DNA of 64,000 bases. Source: Apiosordaria backusii. Taxonomy: Eukaryota; Ascomycota; Sordariomycetes; Sordariales; Lasiosphaeriaceae. Every line of letters begins with the position of its first letter. Position 1 is the first letter of the stretch. A program made the position numbers and the translations under genes. The DNA lies in contig JAUKTV010000002.1 of the NCBI GenBank assembly GCA_030549205.1, positions 3,534,001-3,598,000 of the forward strand, written 5' to 3'. Of the stretch, positions 1-10,932 are shown one piece after another. Under the pieces are notes generated by a model. The model had not been told where the DNA came from and did no database searches. It saw only the letters and a program-made list of their open reading frames with translations.

Positions 1-1566
1 ACGCCAACTCATCCATGGCAACACTCGAAATGCTTGCTGTTAGTGGCATCGACGGTGAGTAGGGGGACCATCAAAACCACCAGCCCGGCAAACTCTGCTG
101 TCTCTACAACCTACAACGGGGATGACGAAACCAGTTCTAATGCCAGCGGGCTCCGCTCGGCTTCTGCGGTGCTTGCTTGGCACCAGTCAATTTCCAGCAT
201 CGAGGGCTTCCCAGCCTGCCACCTGTGCACTGCAGGTATGGTGTTGCGAAGAAGCGGTGTCCCTGGATCTATCTACATGTACCTGAATGGGTCCATCGGC
301 CTATCAACAACACAGCAACCAGCACGGCCTTGCCGGTTGTCTGTTGTTTATTGTTTGCTTAACAGAGGGCATTAAGACGGTTTGGGAATCGACCTCAGCA
401 ACCTGGCCCCGTATCCCGCCTCGTTATAATGCGACAATGGATTTCATCTTGAAAGACGTTGAGACGGGATTTGATCTGGCCTGGCCGACCAACCAACCAT
501 CTTGATTTTTATCGACACGGAAATGTCCCGAGCCGTCAAGGCTACTGGCTCTTCAGATGAAAGGGCGAGTTATATTCCTAATTTCCGACCGTGTCTCATC
601 GAAACCAGCCGAGGAAACAATGCTCTCGGTGGTTGACTGCTTTTGGATGCAGAACCAGCCAATCTATTTCCCAGTTCATTTCGATTTTCGAGAACATTTC
701 GGCCACGCGCCAACCACGCGTCTCGGGTACGCTATACTACGCCGTAGTATCATCAGCAAATGTCGTGCCTCATCTCTCGTCAACGTTCATGATGTAACAT
801 GAAGCAAAGCACGATGCTCATCGTTTTTTGGAAAGGCCATCGGACATGGCGGGCGAAAGCAGGATTTGCGGGACCCTGCAGATGCCCTGCCGAATTCCGC
901 TCTTTTAGCGGAGTGGCCGTCGGATGTAGCCACCGAACCCGGCTCTCCGGTACGAACGGGCGTGCTTTTCAGCGCGTGGTGTTGGACTTGCATGTTTTGG
1001 TCGTACACTCCACTCCAAGCATGTGCCTGAAGGCTGCTCAGGTCGCAAAGAGCTCATCCAAATGATGCAACTGTCCAATTTGTGAAATGAAAGAAAGGCT
1101 GCTGACTGTCTTATGTATGAAGTAGTTTGATGCTGCTGTGCTTCTCAGGGCACCCAAAATGTGGCGCTTGTCTCGGCACCGTCCTGCCGCATGTGACGTG
1201 GTGGCTTGGGCCCGAGAAGTTCACCTGTGACGACACCAGACACACAACTTCATCTCACAACCACCGCCTGGATTTTATTGGCTTTTCCACTTCAACAGTT
1301 ATGACAACCTCACTTGAGTAGCATTCACAGACCGTTGAGCCCTTTTCTAAACCAAGCCTCTTACGTATCTCTCTGTCGAGTCCTGGGACCGATTCTCATC
1401 CACACTTGATCAGCGAACGGATTGTGGGGCTCTCATGAGTGATGCATGAGATTCACATGCAACCAAAAACGGTAGAGTGAGACAGAATCATCACCAGTCT
1501 GGTCTTCAGCGCAACATTATCGAGAAGCATCACAGTAATCACTGTTTAAGGGAATTTACCGTCAAG
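1..1566. other. Non-coding left flank / peroxin promoter
   Basis: No ORF here has a recognisable product; all are short, low-complexity or lack a plausible start context. The last few hundred bases are presumably the promoter and leader of the peroxin gene starting at 1567. No tRNA or repeat was seen. Confidence 0.5.
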
Positions 1567-3150
1567 ATGGTGGACGAACTCGAAACACAGTTTTCCCATG
1601 CCGCCGACGAGTCCATCTTAACAGAGGATGATGAAGGGCAACCATCGCAACCACAAGGTCATCAATCTCACTCCGCCAGGAAAGTGAGAAGTCTGAGAAA
1701 CGGCATCTTCAAGGCGGCAAGTATACAAGACAAACTCCTAGAAAAGTAAGTATTTTATCACCGTTCATCATGAGATCTCGAAACCTTCTAACACTCTTCA
1801 TTTAGACTTCTTTTGCAAGTCCTCCCTTCAGAAGGTGGACAACCACAAGTGCCCTCCATCATGGGAGGCGACGACCCTCCCACCTTCGCCGAGCGCCCCG
1901 GCTTCTCCATCCCGTTAATGTCCAACAACTTCCGCCGCTTCAACGCCCGCATCGGTGTGGTCTTCAAGTTCCAGTCCCGCGCCTTGAAGGTCCTATCCTG
2001 GCGCAAACCAACCCACACCCTCTCCCTCCTAGCAGTCTACACCTTCGTCTGCCTCGACCCCTACCTCCTCTTCGCCCTCCCCCTCGCCATAGCCGTCTTC
2101 TTCATCTTTGTCCCCTCTTTCATTGCGCGCCATCCCGCCCCATCAACCTCCTCCGACCCTGACCACCAAGTCCGAAACCTAGGCTACTCCCCCCGCGGCC
2201 CTCCCTTAGCACCAGCAAGAAATTTCCAACCGACAAAAGAGCTCTCAAGAGACTTCTTCCGCAACATGGGCGACCTCCAAAACGTCATGGAGGACTTCTC
2301 CGTCGTCCACGACAAAGTCGTCACTTTGATCGTGCCCGTAACCAACTTTTCCGACGAAGCGTTATCCTCGGCCATCTTCGTCATGTTATTCGCCGCGTTG
2401 GTCGTGATGCTCATATCCGCCCATCTCATTCCCTGGCGGTATCTCATGCTAGTCGGCGGCTGGGGCGCCATCTTCTCCGCCCACCCTACAATCAACAGGT
2501 TGATCACCGAAGCCAGCGAACACTACCTCACCCCTCCTCCCGTAGGCTCAACCGCCGACTCTCACCCAATCAAGCTCCCCACATTGGACCTCCCAAGTCT
2601 CCTCTCCAAAGAAATCATCCTCGACTCTTCCCCCGAAACCCGCGAGGTTGAGATTTTCGAACTCCAACGCTTGTCTCACTACCCAGGCGGGGAGTGGGAA
2701 CCCTGGGTTTTCTCCCCGTCGCCATACGACCCCTTATCAGCCCAGCGGATCTCGGGGCAGAGACCGCAAGGAACGAGGTTCTTTGAGGATGTGCAGCCGC
2801 CAGAGGGGTGGGAGTGGTCAGAAAAAAAATGGGGGCTGGATCTCTGGAGCAGGGAGTGGGTCGAGGAGAGGATCATCACGGGCGTGGAGGTGGAGACGGA
2901 GGGGGAGAGGTGGGTTTATGATATTGCCTCTTCTGAAAGGTCTGGTAGCGGCGGGGGTGGGATGGGGACGATTGGGGAGGAGACCGAGGGGGGGGAGGAG
3001 CCGGTTAGGAGCAGCAATCAGGCTGCTACGCCGATGAGGCAGAATGGGGGGTTGAGTTGGGAGGAGGGGGAGGAGGGGATGGGGAGGAGGGGCGAGTGGA
3101 GGAGGAGACGGTGGGTGAGGACGGTGAAGAGGAAGAATGTTAGTGGTTAA
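1567..3150 (+). CDS. Dysferlin-domain peroxin (Pex24/Pex30-32 family), peroxisome/ER membrane protein
   Basis: Two exons, 1567-1745 and 1806-3150, joined across a 60-bp GTAAGT...TTTAG intron, give about 507 residues. The ATG at 1567 has a good context (GTCAAGATGG). The protein has a hydrophilic N-terminus, a hydrophobic block at about 132-167, a second at about 245-284, and then a DysF-like module at about 340-435 rich in Trp/Arg/Pro (EWEPWVF, GWEW, WVYDI). This order is typical of fungal integral peroxisomal membrane peroxins of the Pex28-32/Pex24p family, which work at ER-peroxisome contacts and control peroxisome number and size. The C-terminal 70 residues are Gly/Glu/Arg-rich low complexity encoded by a very G-rich tract. 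The gene converges on the GGPP synthase. The family is well supported; which yeast paralogue it matches is not. Confidence 0.88.
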
Positions 3151-3594
3151 GTTGGCAAATATTGGATAACAATAGGACGGGGTTAATGAATGGTATGAGT
3201 TATGATCAAGTTTCATACTCCTGTCCGTGTGTAAGTGGTTACACCGTTTCGGTTTGCGACTTGACATCTGCCACATGGCTAGAGACTCGGTTCTGCTGTG
3301 ACACAGTTTCTCACAGGAAACAAATTGAAGCGCTTTTCCATACTCGATCATGCAAAGGCGGTCATTCAGCATTCCCTCAACATATCAGAACCTACTTCCT
3401 AAACAATGTAGTCGTGCGCTTTTTTGACATAGCAACCATAACCAAAAACTCGCTCTATACCAACAAAAGGTATCATCAAGTAATAACCCTGAACAAAGGA
3501 CCATGACCCCCATGCTCAACTCCTCGCCCAAAACAATGAAAACGCTCGACCTGTACCCTTGACTTGACAAAATAAACATTACGACCCCAGAGAA
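3151..3594. other. Convergent intergenic spacer
   Basis: This 444-bp spacer between two convergent stops (peroxin and GGPP synthase) should hold both 3' UTRs and polyadenylation regions. No gene is seen. Confidence 0.5.
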
Positions 3595-4986
3595 TCACTC
3601 AATAACAACCCGATCCAAAATCTTGTGCACCAACACCGCCCTCCCCCTCCCCTCATCCAGCTCATCCGCCATCCTCCTCGCCCTCTCAATCAGCGTGTGC
3701 ACCACCTTCTTCGTATACTCAAAGCTCCCCGTGCTCTCCATGTACGAAACCGCATACCTCTTCACCTCCTCGTTCGTCGTCTTTTGTCTCAGGATATTCA
3801 ACAGCTGCGAATTAGACGGGTTGCTCCTAATGCTGTGAATAACCGGAAACGAAAATTTCCCCTCTGTCAAATCCTCGCACATTCCTTTATTGGCCGTGTA
3901 TTCCTTGCTCCAAAGGTTTTGATAGTCATCGGCAATCTGGAAGATGAGTCCGATGACGTTGACAAGCGGGATGCAATCTGTTAGACTGCGCGATTCAGCC
4001 TGCATCAGCTTGATGCCTAGACGGAAAAGCCCGCCTGTTTTGTTGCCCACCATTTCGAGGTACTCGTCCTCGGTTGGGCAGGTGAGCGTGTCGCGCCAGT
4101 AGAGGTCCATTCCCTGGCCGCGGTGAAGGTTGAGGAGCTCCTCGGCAAAGATGTTGACCACCTTGGGGTTTTTGAGCTTTTGGAGTTCTTGGAGGGCAAC
4201 GAAATAGATATAGTTGGAGCTGTTGATTGTTTGGGGGATGCCGTAAATCGTGTGCGCGACGGGGAGGCCGCGGCGGAGGAGGGAGTTGTCTTCTACGTCG
4301 TCTACGAGGAGGGAGGCGGTGTGGAGCATGGAGACAACTTTGGTGATGACTTCTTTGGACTCTTTTGGGACTTCGAGGAAGGCGTCGAAGGCGTTGACCA
4401 GGGCGGACCTAAAGTCCTTACCTGGGTGGCCGTTCAGGTAGTCGTATGGGGCCGTGAGGACCTTGTCCTTTTGTTCTGTCCATAGCCTCTTGGTGTTGAG
4501 GAAGAAGTCTTCGGTTGCGAAGCGGGATGGGTCTGGTGGAGGCGGAGGTGCTTGAGCCATTGCGTGTGATGGAAAGGAGGAGCTTGAGTTAAGAGAAGCT
4601 TTGCGACTTCGGTGACGGGTATGGCCAGGTGTTGCCTGGCTAGTGTTTGCTGCGGAGCCTGATAGGCAATTGCTTTCTGGGATGCCCTTAGAGTTTGTTT
4701 TTGTTGGGAGTGGAGGGGCTGTCGAGGCAGAGAAGTTTGACGATGTAGTTCGAGGTGGGATGACAGCAGGGGACTGCAGGAACGAGGAATGAGGGGCAGC
4801 TGCGGGATTGCTGGACGAGGAAGGATGAAGAGGAGAAGCGTCCATGGCTGCCTTTTGCTTGCGGAGCGAGCCTTTAAAAAGCAGCATCCGCGTCCTCGAG
4901 GGTTCCAACGATCGGGATTTAAAAGGTACCGTGGTGGGGCGTGGTATTGGGGGATCGTAGGCGGCAGTCGATGTTGGTGACGACAT
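3595..4986 (-). CDS. al-3: Geranylgeranyl diphosphate synthase (al-3 type)
   Basis: A single exon of 463 residues from the ATG at 4986. It is a class I trans-prenyltransferase that extends FPP with IPP to make GGPP for carotenoids, prenylated proteins and other terpenoids. The first aspartate-rich motif is DDVED (229-233), followed by the SLLRRG loop. The second is DDYQN (353-357), and GNKTGGLFRL lies between them. The first ~150 residues are a Ser/Pro-rich, low-complexity extension, as is common in fungal GGPPS. The start is uncertain: the ATG at 4986 has a poor context, while an in-frame ATG at 4845 (residue 48) sits in a strong GGCAGCCATGG context and would give 416 residues. Nearby genes are housekeeping and no terpene cyclase is present, so this is probably the primary-metabolism enzyme. 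The symbol follows the Neurospora orthologue by family resemblance. Confidence 0.95.
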   Translation of the reverse strand: MSSPTSTAAYDPPIPRPTTVPFKSRSLEPSRTRMLLFKGSLRKQKAAMDASPLHPSSSSNPAAAPHSSFLQSPAVIPPRTTSSNFSASTAPPLPTKTNSKGIPESNCLSGSAANTSQATPGHTRHRSRKASLNSSSSFPSHAMAQAPPPPPDPSRFATEDFFLNTKRLWTEQKDKVLTAPYDYLNGHPGKDFRSALVNAFDAFLEVPKESKEVITKVVSMLHTASLLVDDVEDNSLLRRGLPVAHTIYGIPQTINSSNYIYFVALQELQKLKNPKVVNIFAEELLNLHRGQGMDLYWRDTLTCPTEDEYLEMVGNKTGGLFRLGIKLMQAESRSLTDCIPLVNVIGLIFQIADDYQNLWSKEYTANKGMCEDLTEGKFSFPVIHSIRSNPSNSQLLNILRQKTTNEEVKRYAVSYMESTGSFEYTKKVVHTLIERARRMADELDEGRGRAVLVHKILDRVVIE

Positions 4987-6532
4987 GCGATCTGTAAGCT
5001 CTACTGTAGCTCTGTTCAATCGCCAAGTTGATAATTAGCTCCAGCTCGACAATCTACCCCACCATCCATGTCAACAGACAGCCATCAGCTCCGTTCCTGC
5101 AGAGTCAAGCACCAGGAACCGTGGAAATCTGTAAATCACCTGACGAGGTAAAACAGATGACATGTTCACTGACTGAAAATCGGGCCTTCCACCCCACCAT
5201 GTCTTACTGCGGTAGGTGACAGCGATAGGAAGGTTGGCGCGTGAGGTGCGATAGGTTATTATGGTGGGGTAATTTGCATGTGCTTTGCTGAAGATCCCGA
5301 ATCATAGACAAGAAAGGAATTGTCGGCAAACTTACCGGGTAGAAAATAGACGAATTAAGGGTTCAACTGAATTGAATAGGCCTTCGTTGAAATGCCGAGC
5401 TCAAACAGGGTCCGAAGGCACCAGTCTCTGTCAACCCACGAGCTGTCCCAGACGCCGTCAAGACGAGATAACTGCCCCTCTGACAGATATATACATCTAT
5501 ATGCTCAGAGCTCTGCTTTATGGCAATAAGATGTCGGCCAACTCAGCAAGAGCTTTGTATCGAACCAGTGGTTGGTTGCTCTTTGGCCGGGGAGCCTGGC
5601 CATAGACACCGGCCGGTTGGTAAGTTTTTGTTGAAGAGGCTTTGCACGGTCTGATATCAAAGCGAAGGGATGGATTAGAAAATAGAGGGAGCTTTGAGCC
5701 TTAGAAAATTTCGAATCAAGGGATGGCTGCAGAGCTCCTCAGGTGTTTGTCAAAGCAAAAAGAAGCCGACATTTTGAAGGGAGAGCAATAGAAAGCCCAA
5801 CAGAAATAGCCGTGTAAAAAGGAGACAAACTTCCTCCCTTGCGGATCTGGTTTCAAAGTTGCATACCGTCCCTTTTTCATGCGTCCGACTCTTGTGCCTG
5901 GACTATACTTGAATGCTTTGGGGTTGGTTCTGGAAGACAGGTCCAGCGTTGGATGGAATGGAGGTTCCACAAAGCATTGAAACAAAACGCACGGCCCCGC
6001 TTCCCCAGTTTGAGGTTGAGTAACCCCTGTTCGGCAACCTTAATCCTTATCGTTATCAGTCATCTTATCAGCTGGTTGCTGTGGCACCCAGCGCTTATGG
6101 TTCCACTGTGGATTCGAAATTCCGCCAGTTTGGGCCAGACTCAAACCAAGTCAAACCGGCGCGACCAAGAATCTCGAGTCAGTCTGGCACCTTTTTGCGC
6201 TGAAGACAGTCTTCATACTTGTGTTGCCCCCGTGTAGTCATCACCCCTCTGTATGCTTTACTTGGACTGTATACAACCCGCCTGTCATCACCATCACCGT
6301 CGTCACCACCCATACCGCCTGTCGCAACACTGCGAAACAAGTCTTATACAAAACCAGCAGTCCATATTTTGCGCACACATATATTATCGACCTAGGAGTG
6401 TCCCTGACCAGCAGCGGCGCTCCTCTTTCACAAGTATCTATTCCGTGGCGAGTGCGCATCGCGCAGCCCAGGATCAAGACGAACAAACCGACGACGCACT
6501 CGAGCGCAATAGCGAAGGAATAGCAATACACA
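4987..6532. other. Divergent intergenic region (GGPPS / Cdc14-like promoters)
   Basis: About 1.5 kb between two divergent starts. Short ORFs on both strands have no recognisable content. It should hold both promoters and leaders. No RNA gene was recognised. Confidence 0.5.
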
Positions 6533-7455
6533 ATGGAATCACTTCTCTCACTCGCCTTTGACAACCTTTCGTCGTTCGATGGTTCCAAAATCAAAAAGGG
6601 ATTGAGACAAGTGGAAGGACTTCTTGCTCAAATCTGCCTTGCTGGCCAAAGCAGTCCCCGAAAGCATGGAGGAGACCAACAACAACAACCGCAGCGCAGA
6701 ATGCTAGCCGACCTTTCCCCTGATCCAGCTTTTCGAGAATTCTTTAAGCTCCAGGAAGGATTCGAGTGGAATGTTGCGCAGCGTCTTCTGACAACTCTCG
6801 ACTGGCTCGTTGTCCGTGGAGGAGATGGATCGTACGATCTATTAATTGTCAACGCACTGGACCTGATCCAGGGAGTCCTGCTCCTTCACCCACCCAGCAG
6901 GGTTCTTTTCCAGCGCAGTGTACATATGAATGTAAGATATAACCCTCTTTTCGGGCCGTATTAGGCATCTCTAACATATATCGTTCCCAGCTCCTCCTCG
7001 ACCTCCTCGAGCCGATCAACAGCCCTGCTATCCAGTCAGCCACTATAATCACCCTCGTCGTCGCCCTTCTCGACATGCCACAGAACATCCGAGTATTCGA
7101 AGCACTCGACGGTCTTCTAACCATCACCTCTCTCTTCAAATCGCGAGAAACCGGCCGAGAAGTCAAATTCCGGCTTACCGAATTCCTGTACTTTTACCTA
7201 ACGCCAGAAACACCAAATCTTCCCAAAACGGATCCCAGGACAAGCGCTATTGGAGGAGCAGAATTGTTACAGAGAAGCCCGGGCAAGTCCAAGGTATTCG
7301 GTGGTGGCGGAAGAGAGAGGTCAAGGAGCGAGAGTGGCAATACGCTGAGCGTGGAGGCCAAGAAACAGCATCTCGACAGGTATCTACCAGGAGTAGTGGA
7401 TGAGCTGTTGAAAGATCTTGATACATATAAACCATTCGGGGGCATTCTCAGCTAG
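6533..7455 (+). CDS. cdc14: Cdc14-type septation initiation network protein
   Basis: Two exons, 6533-6931 and 6991-7455, with a phase-0 59-bp intron (GTAAGA ... CTAAC ... CCCAG), give 287 residues. The sequence matches the all-helical family named after Schizosaccharomyces pombe Cdc14. That protein partners the Sid1 kinase in the septation initiation network; it is not the unrelated budding-yeast phosphatase of the same name. Diagnostic stretches are the N-terminal LSSFDGSKIKKGLRQ, the Leu-rich LNALDLIQGVLLLHP-like helix (here VNALDLIQGVLLLHP), and MPQNIRVFEALDGL in exon 2. A Gly/Arg/Ser-rich linker lies at about 230-255, and the C-terminus ends in KPFGGILS. It is convergent with the DUF92 gene. 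The upstream ATG context is acceptable (ACACAATGG). Confidence 0.9.
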
Positions 7456-7989
7456 CGGGCTTACCCGCTTTGTTTTCTTCGTTTGTTGTTTGTTGGGGAC
7501 GGGCATATTGCTTTTTTGGCGGGGCGTTTGCATGTTTTTCTATTTGTCCTGAAGTGGGTTCTTTTGTTTACTTCATCGATGGGGGGAGCAGGGTCTTTTT
7601 TCTCACACCACTGACTCCTCTTCATCGCTGCATACTGTCAGAGAGCGGGAAAAAAAGCTTGTTGATCGCTGCTTGTCAAAGGAGACGACAGGGTAGAGAC
7701 ATTTCTTGGGGTCAATAGAGCGGCGAGGCGTCCAGGAGTTCTAGATACCATTATATAACCACTAGCTCAGGGCACCATAGATGCTGGGCTTTCTAATTTA
7801 TACCATCATCAGCGTTGCCATTCCTTACCGATACATTCACATCCAAGAACAGTTATCATGCCCAAGCCGCCCCAATCTTTACAACAGACGCTGTGTATAA
7901 CGTAATGCTCCCCTATCAAACACCTACCAGAATTACGACATCCCTATCGCTAAAACTTGAAGACGACACAGAGTATTGTTAACCAAGAG
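7456..7989. other. Convergent intergenic spacer
   Basis: 534 bp between the stops of the Cdc14-like gene and the DUF92 gene. The first 200 bases are T-rich on +, like a 3' UTR. No gene is seen. Confidence 0.5.
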
Positions 7990-9263
7990 CTAAGCCGGAA
8001 CACCTCCAGGGACAATCGTCCACAGCGAAACACCCCAACACCACCCCGCCACCGCCATCGCCCCAAAACTCATCCCAAACGCCATCAAAAAGTTCACATC
8101 GTTATTATCCAGCAAATCCCACCCCGTAACCACCTCCCTCGAAGGCCTCTCATCCCCAAAGCTTGACTTCCTCTGCTTGTTCTCGGGGTCATACCTGCTC
8201 TTGAAGTCCTCCTGATGGTCCCCCTCCTCAACTGCGCCAGTCTCCTCCACAGCATCCGCTCCCTCCCCACTAAGCAGCTTGGCCTTGATCTCCGCTCCCA
8301 CCCCGGCTTCCTGCTCCGTCTTTTGATGATGATGATGATGATGATGCCCGGGGATAACCACCGGCGAAGCTACTAGTACTCTCTCCCCTCCCTCCCCCTC
8401 GACGATCTTCCCGCTTCTCACATCCTTGACGCTCCGTTGGAATAACCCGCCGAGAACCGAATCCATGACTGACCCCAACAAACCCCATACTGTCAACCCC
8501 AAGATGAGCGCCTGCCGCTCTTTGACATCCCAGCTTTGTCCCCCTCCCGGCAGGGTCTTCGCGCCGGCATCAGTGCAGAACGGCAGGAATAAAACAGAGG
8601 TGGTGACAATAATGATACTTCCCAGTAACCCTGCCCCAAGACCAACAAGCGTCACCCCGCCGTTGGTGCCGCGGGGGACTTTTTTCAGGTTCCAACTTGT
8701 GATCAGCCGCGGAGTGGATTTCGACAAAATCCCCAGCTCAGAGCTGAACGTGTCGGCGGCGACGCAGGCGTAGTTGGCGATTATACCGATTACTAAAAGG
8801 TCGCCTTTCCAGGAGTAGCACAGCGTTCCTTGATCGTAGGAGGATGGGTCAGAAAGAAGGGCTTGCTTCCTGGCGTGGAGCTGATACGCGTGCAAAAGGG
8901 TGAGAATGGTGGCGGTTAGGGAGTTGGCAAAGACTTGGACGTGGGTTCTGGGGCCTTCGCCGCCGCCGGTGGGGGAGGAGCCGGTGGATTTGAGGGTGAG
9001 GGTTGCTTTGATGTTTTCTTTGACCTGTGAAAACATGTTAGTTATGGAAAGCAGGAATGTGAAGGGGAGAAACGTACGTGAGTGGCTCTTGTCCCGGCTA
9101 GGAAGAAGACGACGAGGAGAACAAAAGGGAGATTCCAGGGGTGAACCGCGTGGGCGATGGCGGTGAGGGCGGCGGCGAAGATGCCGAGGGGGGTGAGGCT
9201 GTTTTTGCTGTAGGCGCGGTAGACCAACGCCAGGGTTGCTGGCGCGGCGATGATGAGTTTCAT
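7990..9263 (-). CDS. TMEM19 / DUF92 family integral membrane protein
   Basis: Exon 1 is 9263-9078 and exon 2 is 9024-7990, with a 53-bp intron (GTACGT ... ACTAAC ... CACAG), giving 406 residues. The start was chosen at MKLIIAAPATL, the first ATG of the exon; upstream in-frame codons are non-ATG. Several hydrophobic segments are present (N-terminal pair, central, and C-terminal). The DUF92 signature is clear around ADTFSSELGILSK, PRLITSW and PRGTNGGVTLVGLGAG. The family includes human TMEM19 and the plant phytyl-phosphate kinase VTE6; the biochemical role in fungi is not established. A hydrophilic loop in the C-terminal half holds a run of consecutive His residues encoded by a GAT-type microsatellite (about 8324-8346), an acidic stretch, and then the last membrane segment. 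Confidence 0.9.
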
Positions 9264-9892
9264 GATGGTGGTTTTAGCTGGGTGTAGTTGTTGTGATGTT
9301 GTTGACTTCCAGGTTGGGATGCCGTAAGCCAAGGTCACTTTCAAATGCCAGATGAGGCCAAGAAGCAGTTCAGAGCATTCTCTTTTCGTGACACCTTTTA
9401 AGCGAATATTGATGAACGAGTGAGATGTTGATTACTTTGCTCAAGAATTTGTCTTATACTGGCGTCAGAGAGTTGGAAAGAGTGTCATCAGACGTGTCGA
9501 GTGAGATTGCCAGGTGATCATCGACGAGAGCAGCAGTCATTGACCAGATCGTAAATGCATGCTTACATAAGGCCAGGTTGCCATTTTGTTTCTTGGAAGT
9601 TGGAACTCTCGGTTACAAGTACCGACGCTAGGGCCACATCTCAGAGTTGGCTGGGTTTGGACTTACACCAACAGAAAGGCAAACACCACACCTTGAATCT
9701 CACGGTATCTATATTTCCAGGAATCTGTCCTCCAGAATGGGAAACCTTCAGCTCACGCAGATTTGTTTCAATATCTCTCAGAGCTTCGGCCAGCCTTGAA
9801 AGAAACACAACTCAGTGCCCACTCACCACTCATGGTCCACCCCATGCAGTGAACTCCACAAAACTGGAGACCAAAAAAAAATCGCCAAAAAA
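9264..9892. other. Intergenic: DUF92 promoter and 5S downstream region
   Basis: About 630 bp with no gene. On the minus strand its upstream end begins with the 5S terminator T-runs (9887-9893 and 9873-9881). The remainder presumably contains the promoter of the DUF92 gene. Confidence 0.5.
9873..9892 (-). terminator. RNA polymerase III terminator of the 5S gene
   Basis: On the minus strand the 5S 3' end runs directly into seven T residues, a short spacer, then nine more T. Runs of four or more T terminate polymerase III. Confidence 0.8.
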
Positions 9893-10011
9893 ACATACAA
9901 CACCGAGGATTCCCCAGTGGTCACCCACCTGAGTACTAGTTCGGCCCTCAGCTGTTTGACTAGGGGAGAGCGGACGGGATCCCGTATTTTCAGCTGGGTA
10001 TGGTCGTATGT
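9893..10011 (-). rRNA. 5S ribosomal RNA (dispersed gene)
   Basis: Read on the minus strand the gene begins ACATACGACCA and ends GGTGTTGTATGT, so its two ends pair to form helix I. Between them are the fungal 5S landmarks GGGATCCCGTCCGCTC and GGTGGGTGACCAC, spaced as in filamentous ascomycete 5S RNA; the total is about 119 nt. Sordariomycetes such as Neurospora carry 5S genes singly through the genome instead of in the rDNA repeat, which fits this context. T-runs immediately downstream suit RNA polymerase III termination. The helix IV/loop region differs somewhat from the usual major type, so it may be a minor variant. I cannot tell from sequence alone whether it is expressed. Confidence 0.93.
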
Positions 10012-10932
10012 GATAGTTCCGCCCTGGTTCAGTGTCTATGATGGCCTCGATAATGTCGGTGTGGCAGACGAATTCAGCATACTCGCGCACGGCAGGCACC
10101 ATGAGCTTGCTAGATAGAGATAATCCCAGAAACGGGAAACGATGAGCACAAAGGAATCTTAGCTTGATGATTCGAAATGTGGCGGGGAGCTGTCGGGGAT
10201 CGATTTAATCATGGGAGTCGCTTCTTTGATGCCTGTTGTCGAGGCTGAGAGACGAGAATGGGTTGCGAGTATCCCATTCTAACCATGGGTTTATGTGGGA
10301 AACAACAGCATCAAATCTGCATTGGGAATTAAAGTCGAGAAAAAAGAACGAAAAAGAATGTATCGGAACCCCGGGTTGAACCCGATATCTCTGGACCCAT
10401 TGTCAGTCTAACAATCTTGCAGCCAGGGTCATCTTTATAGGCCAGTGCCACAAACCACTTGACCAAGCAGGCAGTTTGTGCTGATTTCGATGTCGTGGCT
10501 TCCTTTAATGCGACTTATAAGTTGCTCCTTGCTCTGTGTGACGTCAGGCCAAAGGTTGCTCTCGAGGACGTGACGACGTGGGTAACACCAAGGGGCAGGA
10601 CTCGAAGGCAGGTAGATAGATCATAACAGTAAATCTTTTCATTAAAACGACCTACTTTCGTAACCAAAAAAAGAAGTAAACAATAACGCCCCGCTTGCAA
10701 CGATGGATCCTTCACAAAAGACCAAACACGGCAAACAAAAACACCTCTGGCAGTATCAGTATGAGACACCAGTCCCTCCAACCTCCTCGTTTTATGCCTC
10801 CCAACAGACCACATCCAACATTAAAACCAATAGTCCTATCCCGGCATCTCAAACATCAAAAAGGCATTTCACCACATTACTCGTACACACACGATCCCAC
10901 ACAAGTACATTTCCCTTTCCTGTCTTTTTTTC
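10012..10932. other. Intergenic: 5S upstream region and 3' flank of the PXA-PX gene
   Basis: About 920 bp without a recognisable gene. The plus-strand ORFs that extend from here into 10933-11470 are antisense shadows of the sorting-nexin-like gene. Confidence 0.5.

Noticed and set aside
3595..4986. GGPP synthase as part of a terpenoid biosynthetic cluster
   Set aside because: Its neighbours are housekeeping genes, with no terpene cyclase, P450 or prenyltransferase nearby. The primary-metabolism enzyme is the simpler reading.
10360..10440. tRNA-like GGTTCAACCC on the minus strand
   Set aside because: The apparent T-arm cannot form a 5-bp stem with a 7-nt loop, and no matching A box or acceptor stem is present.
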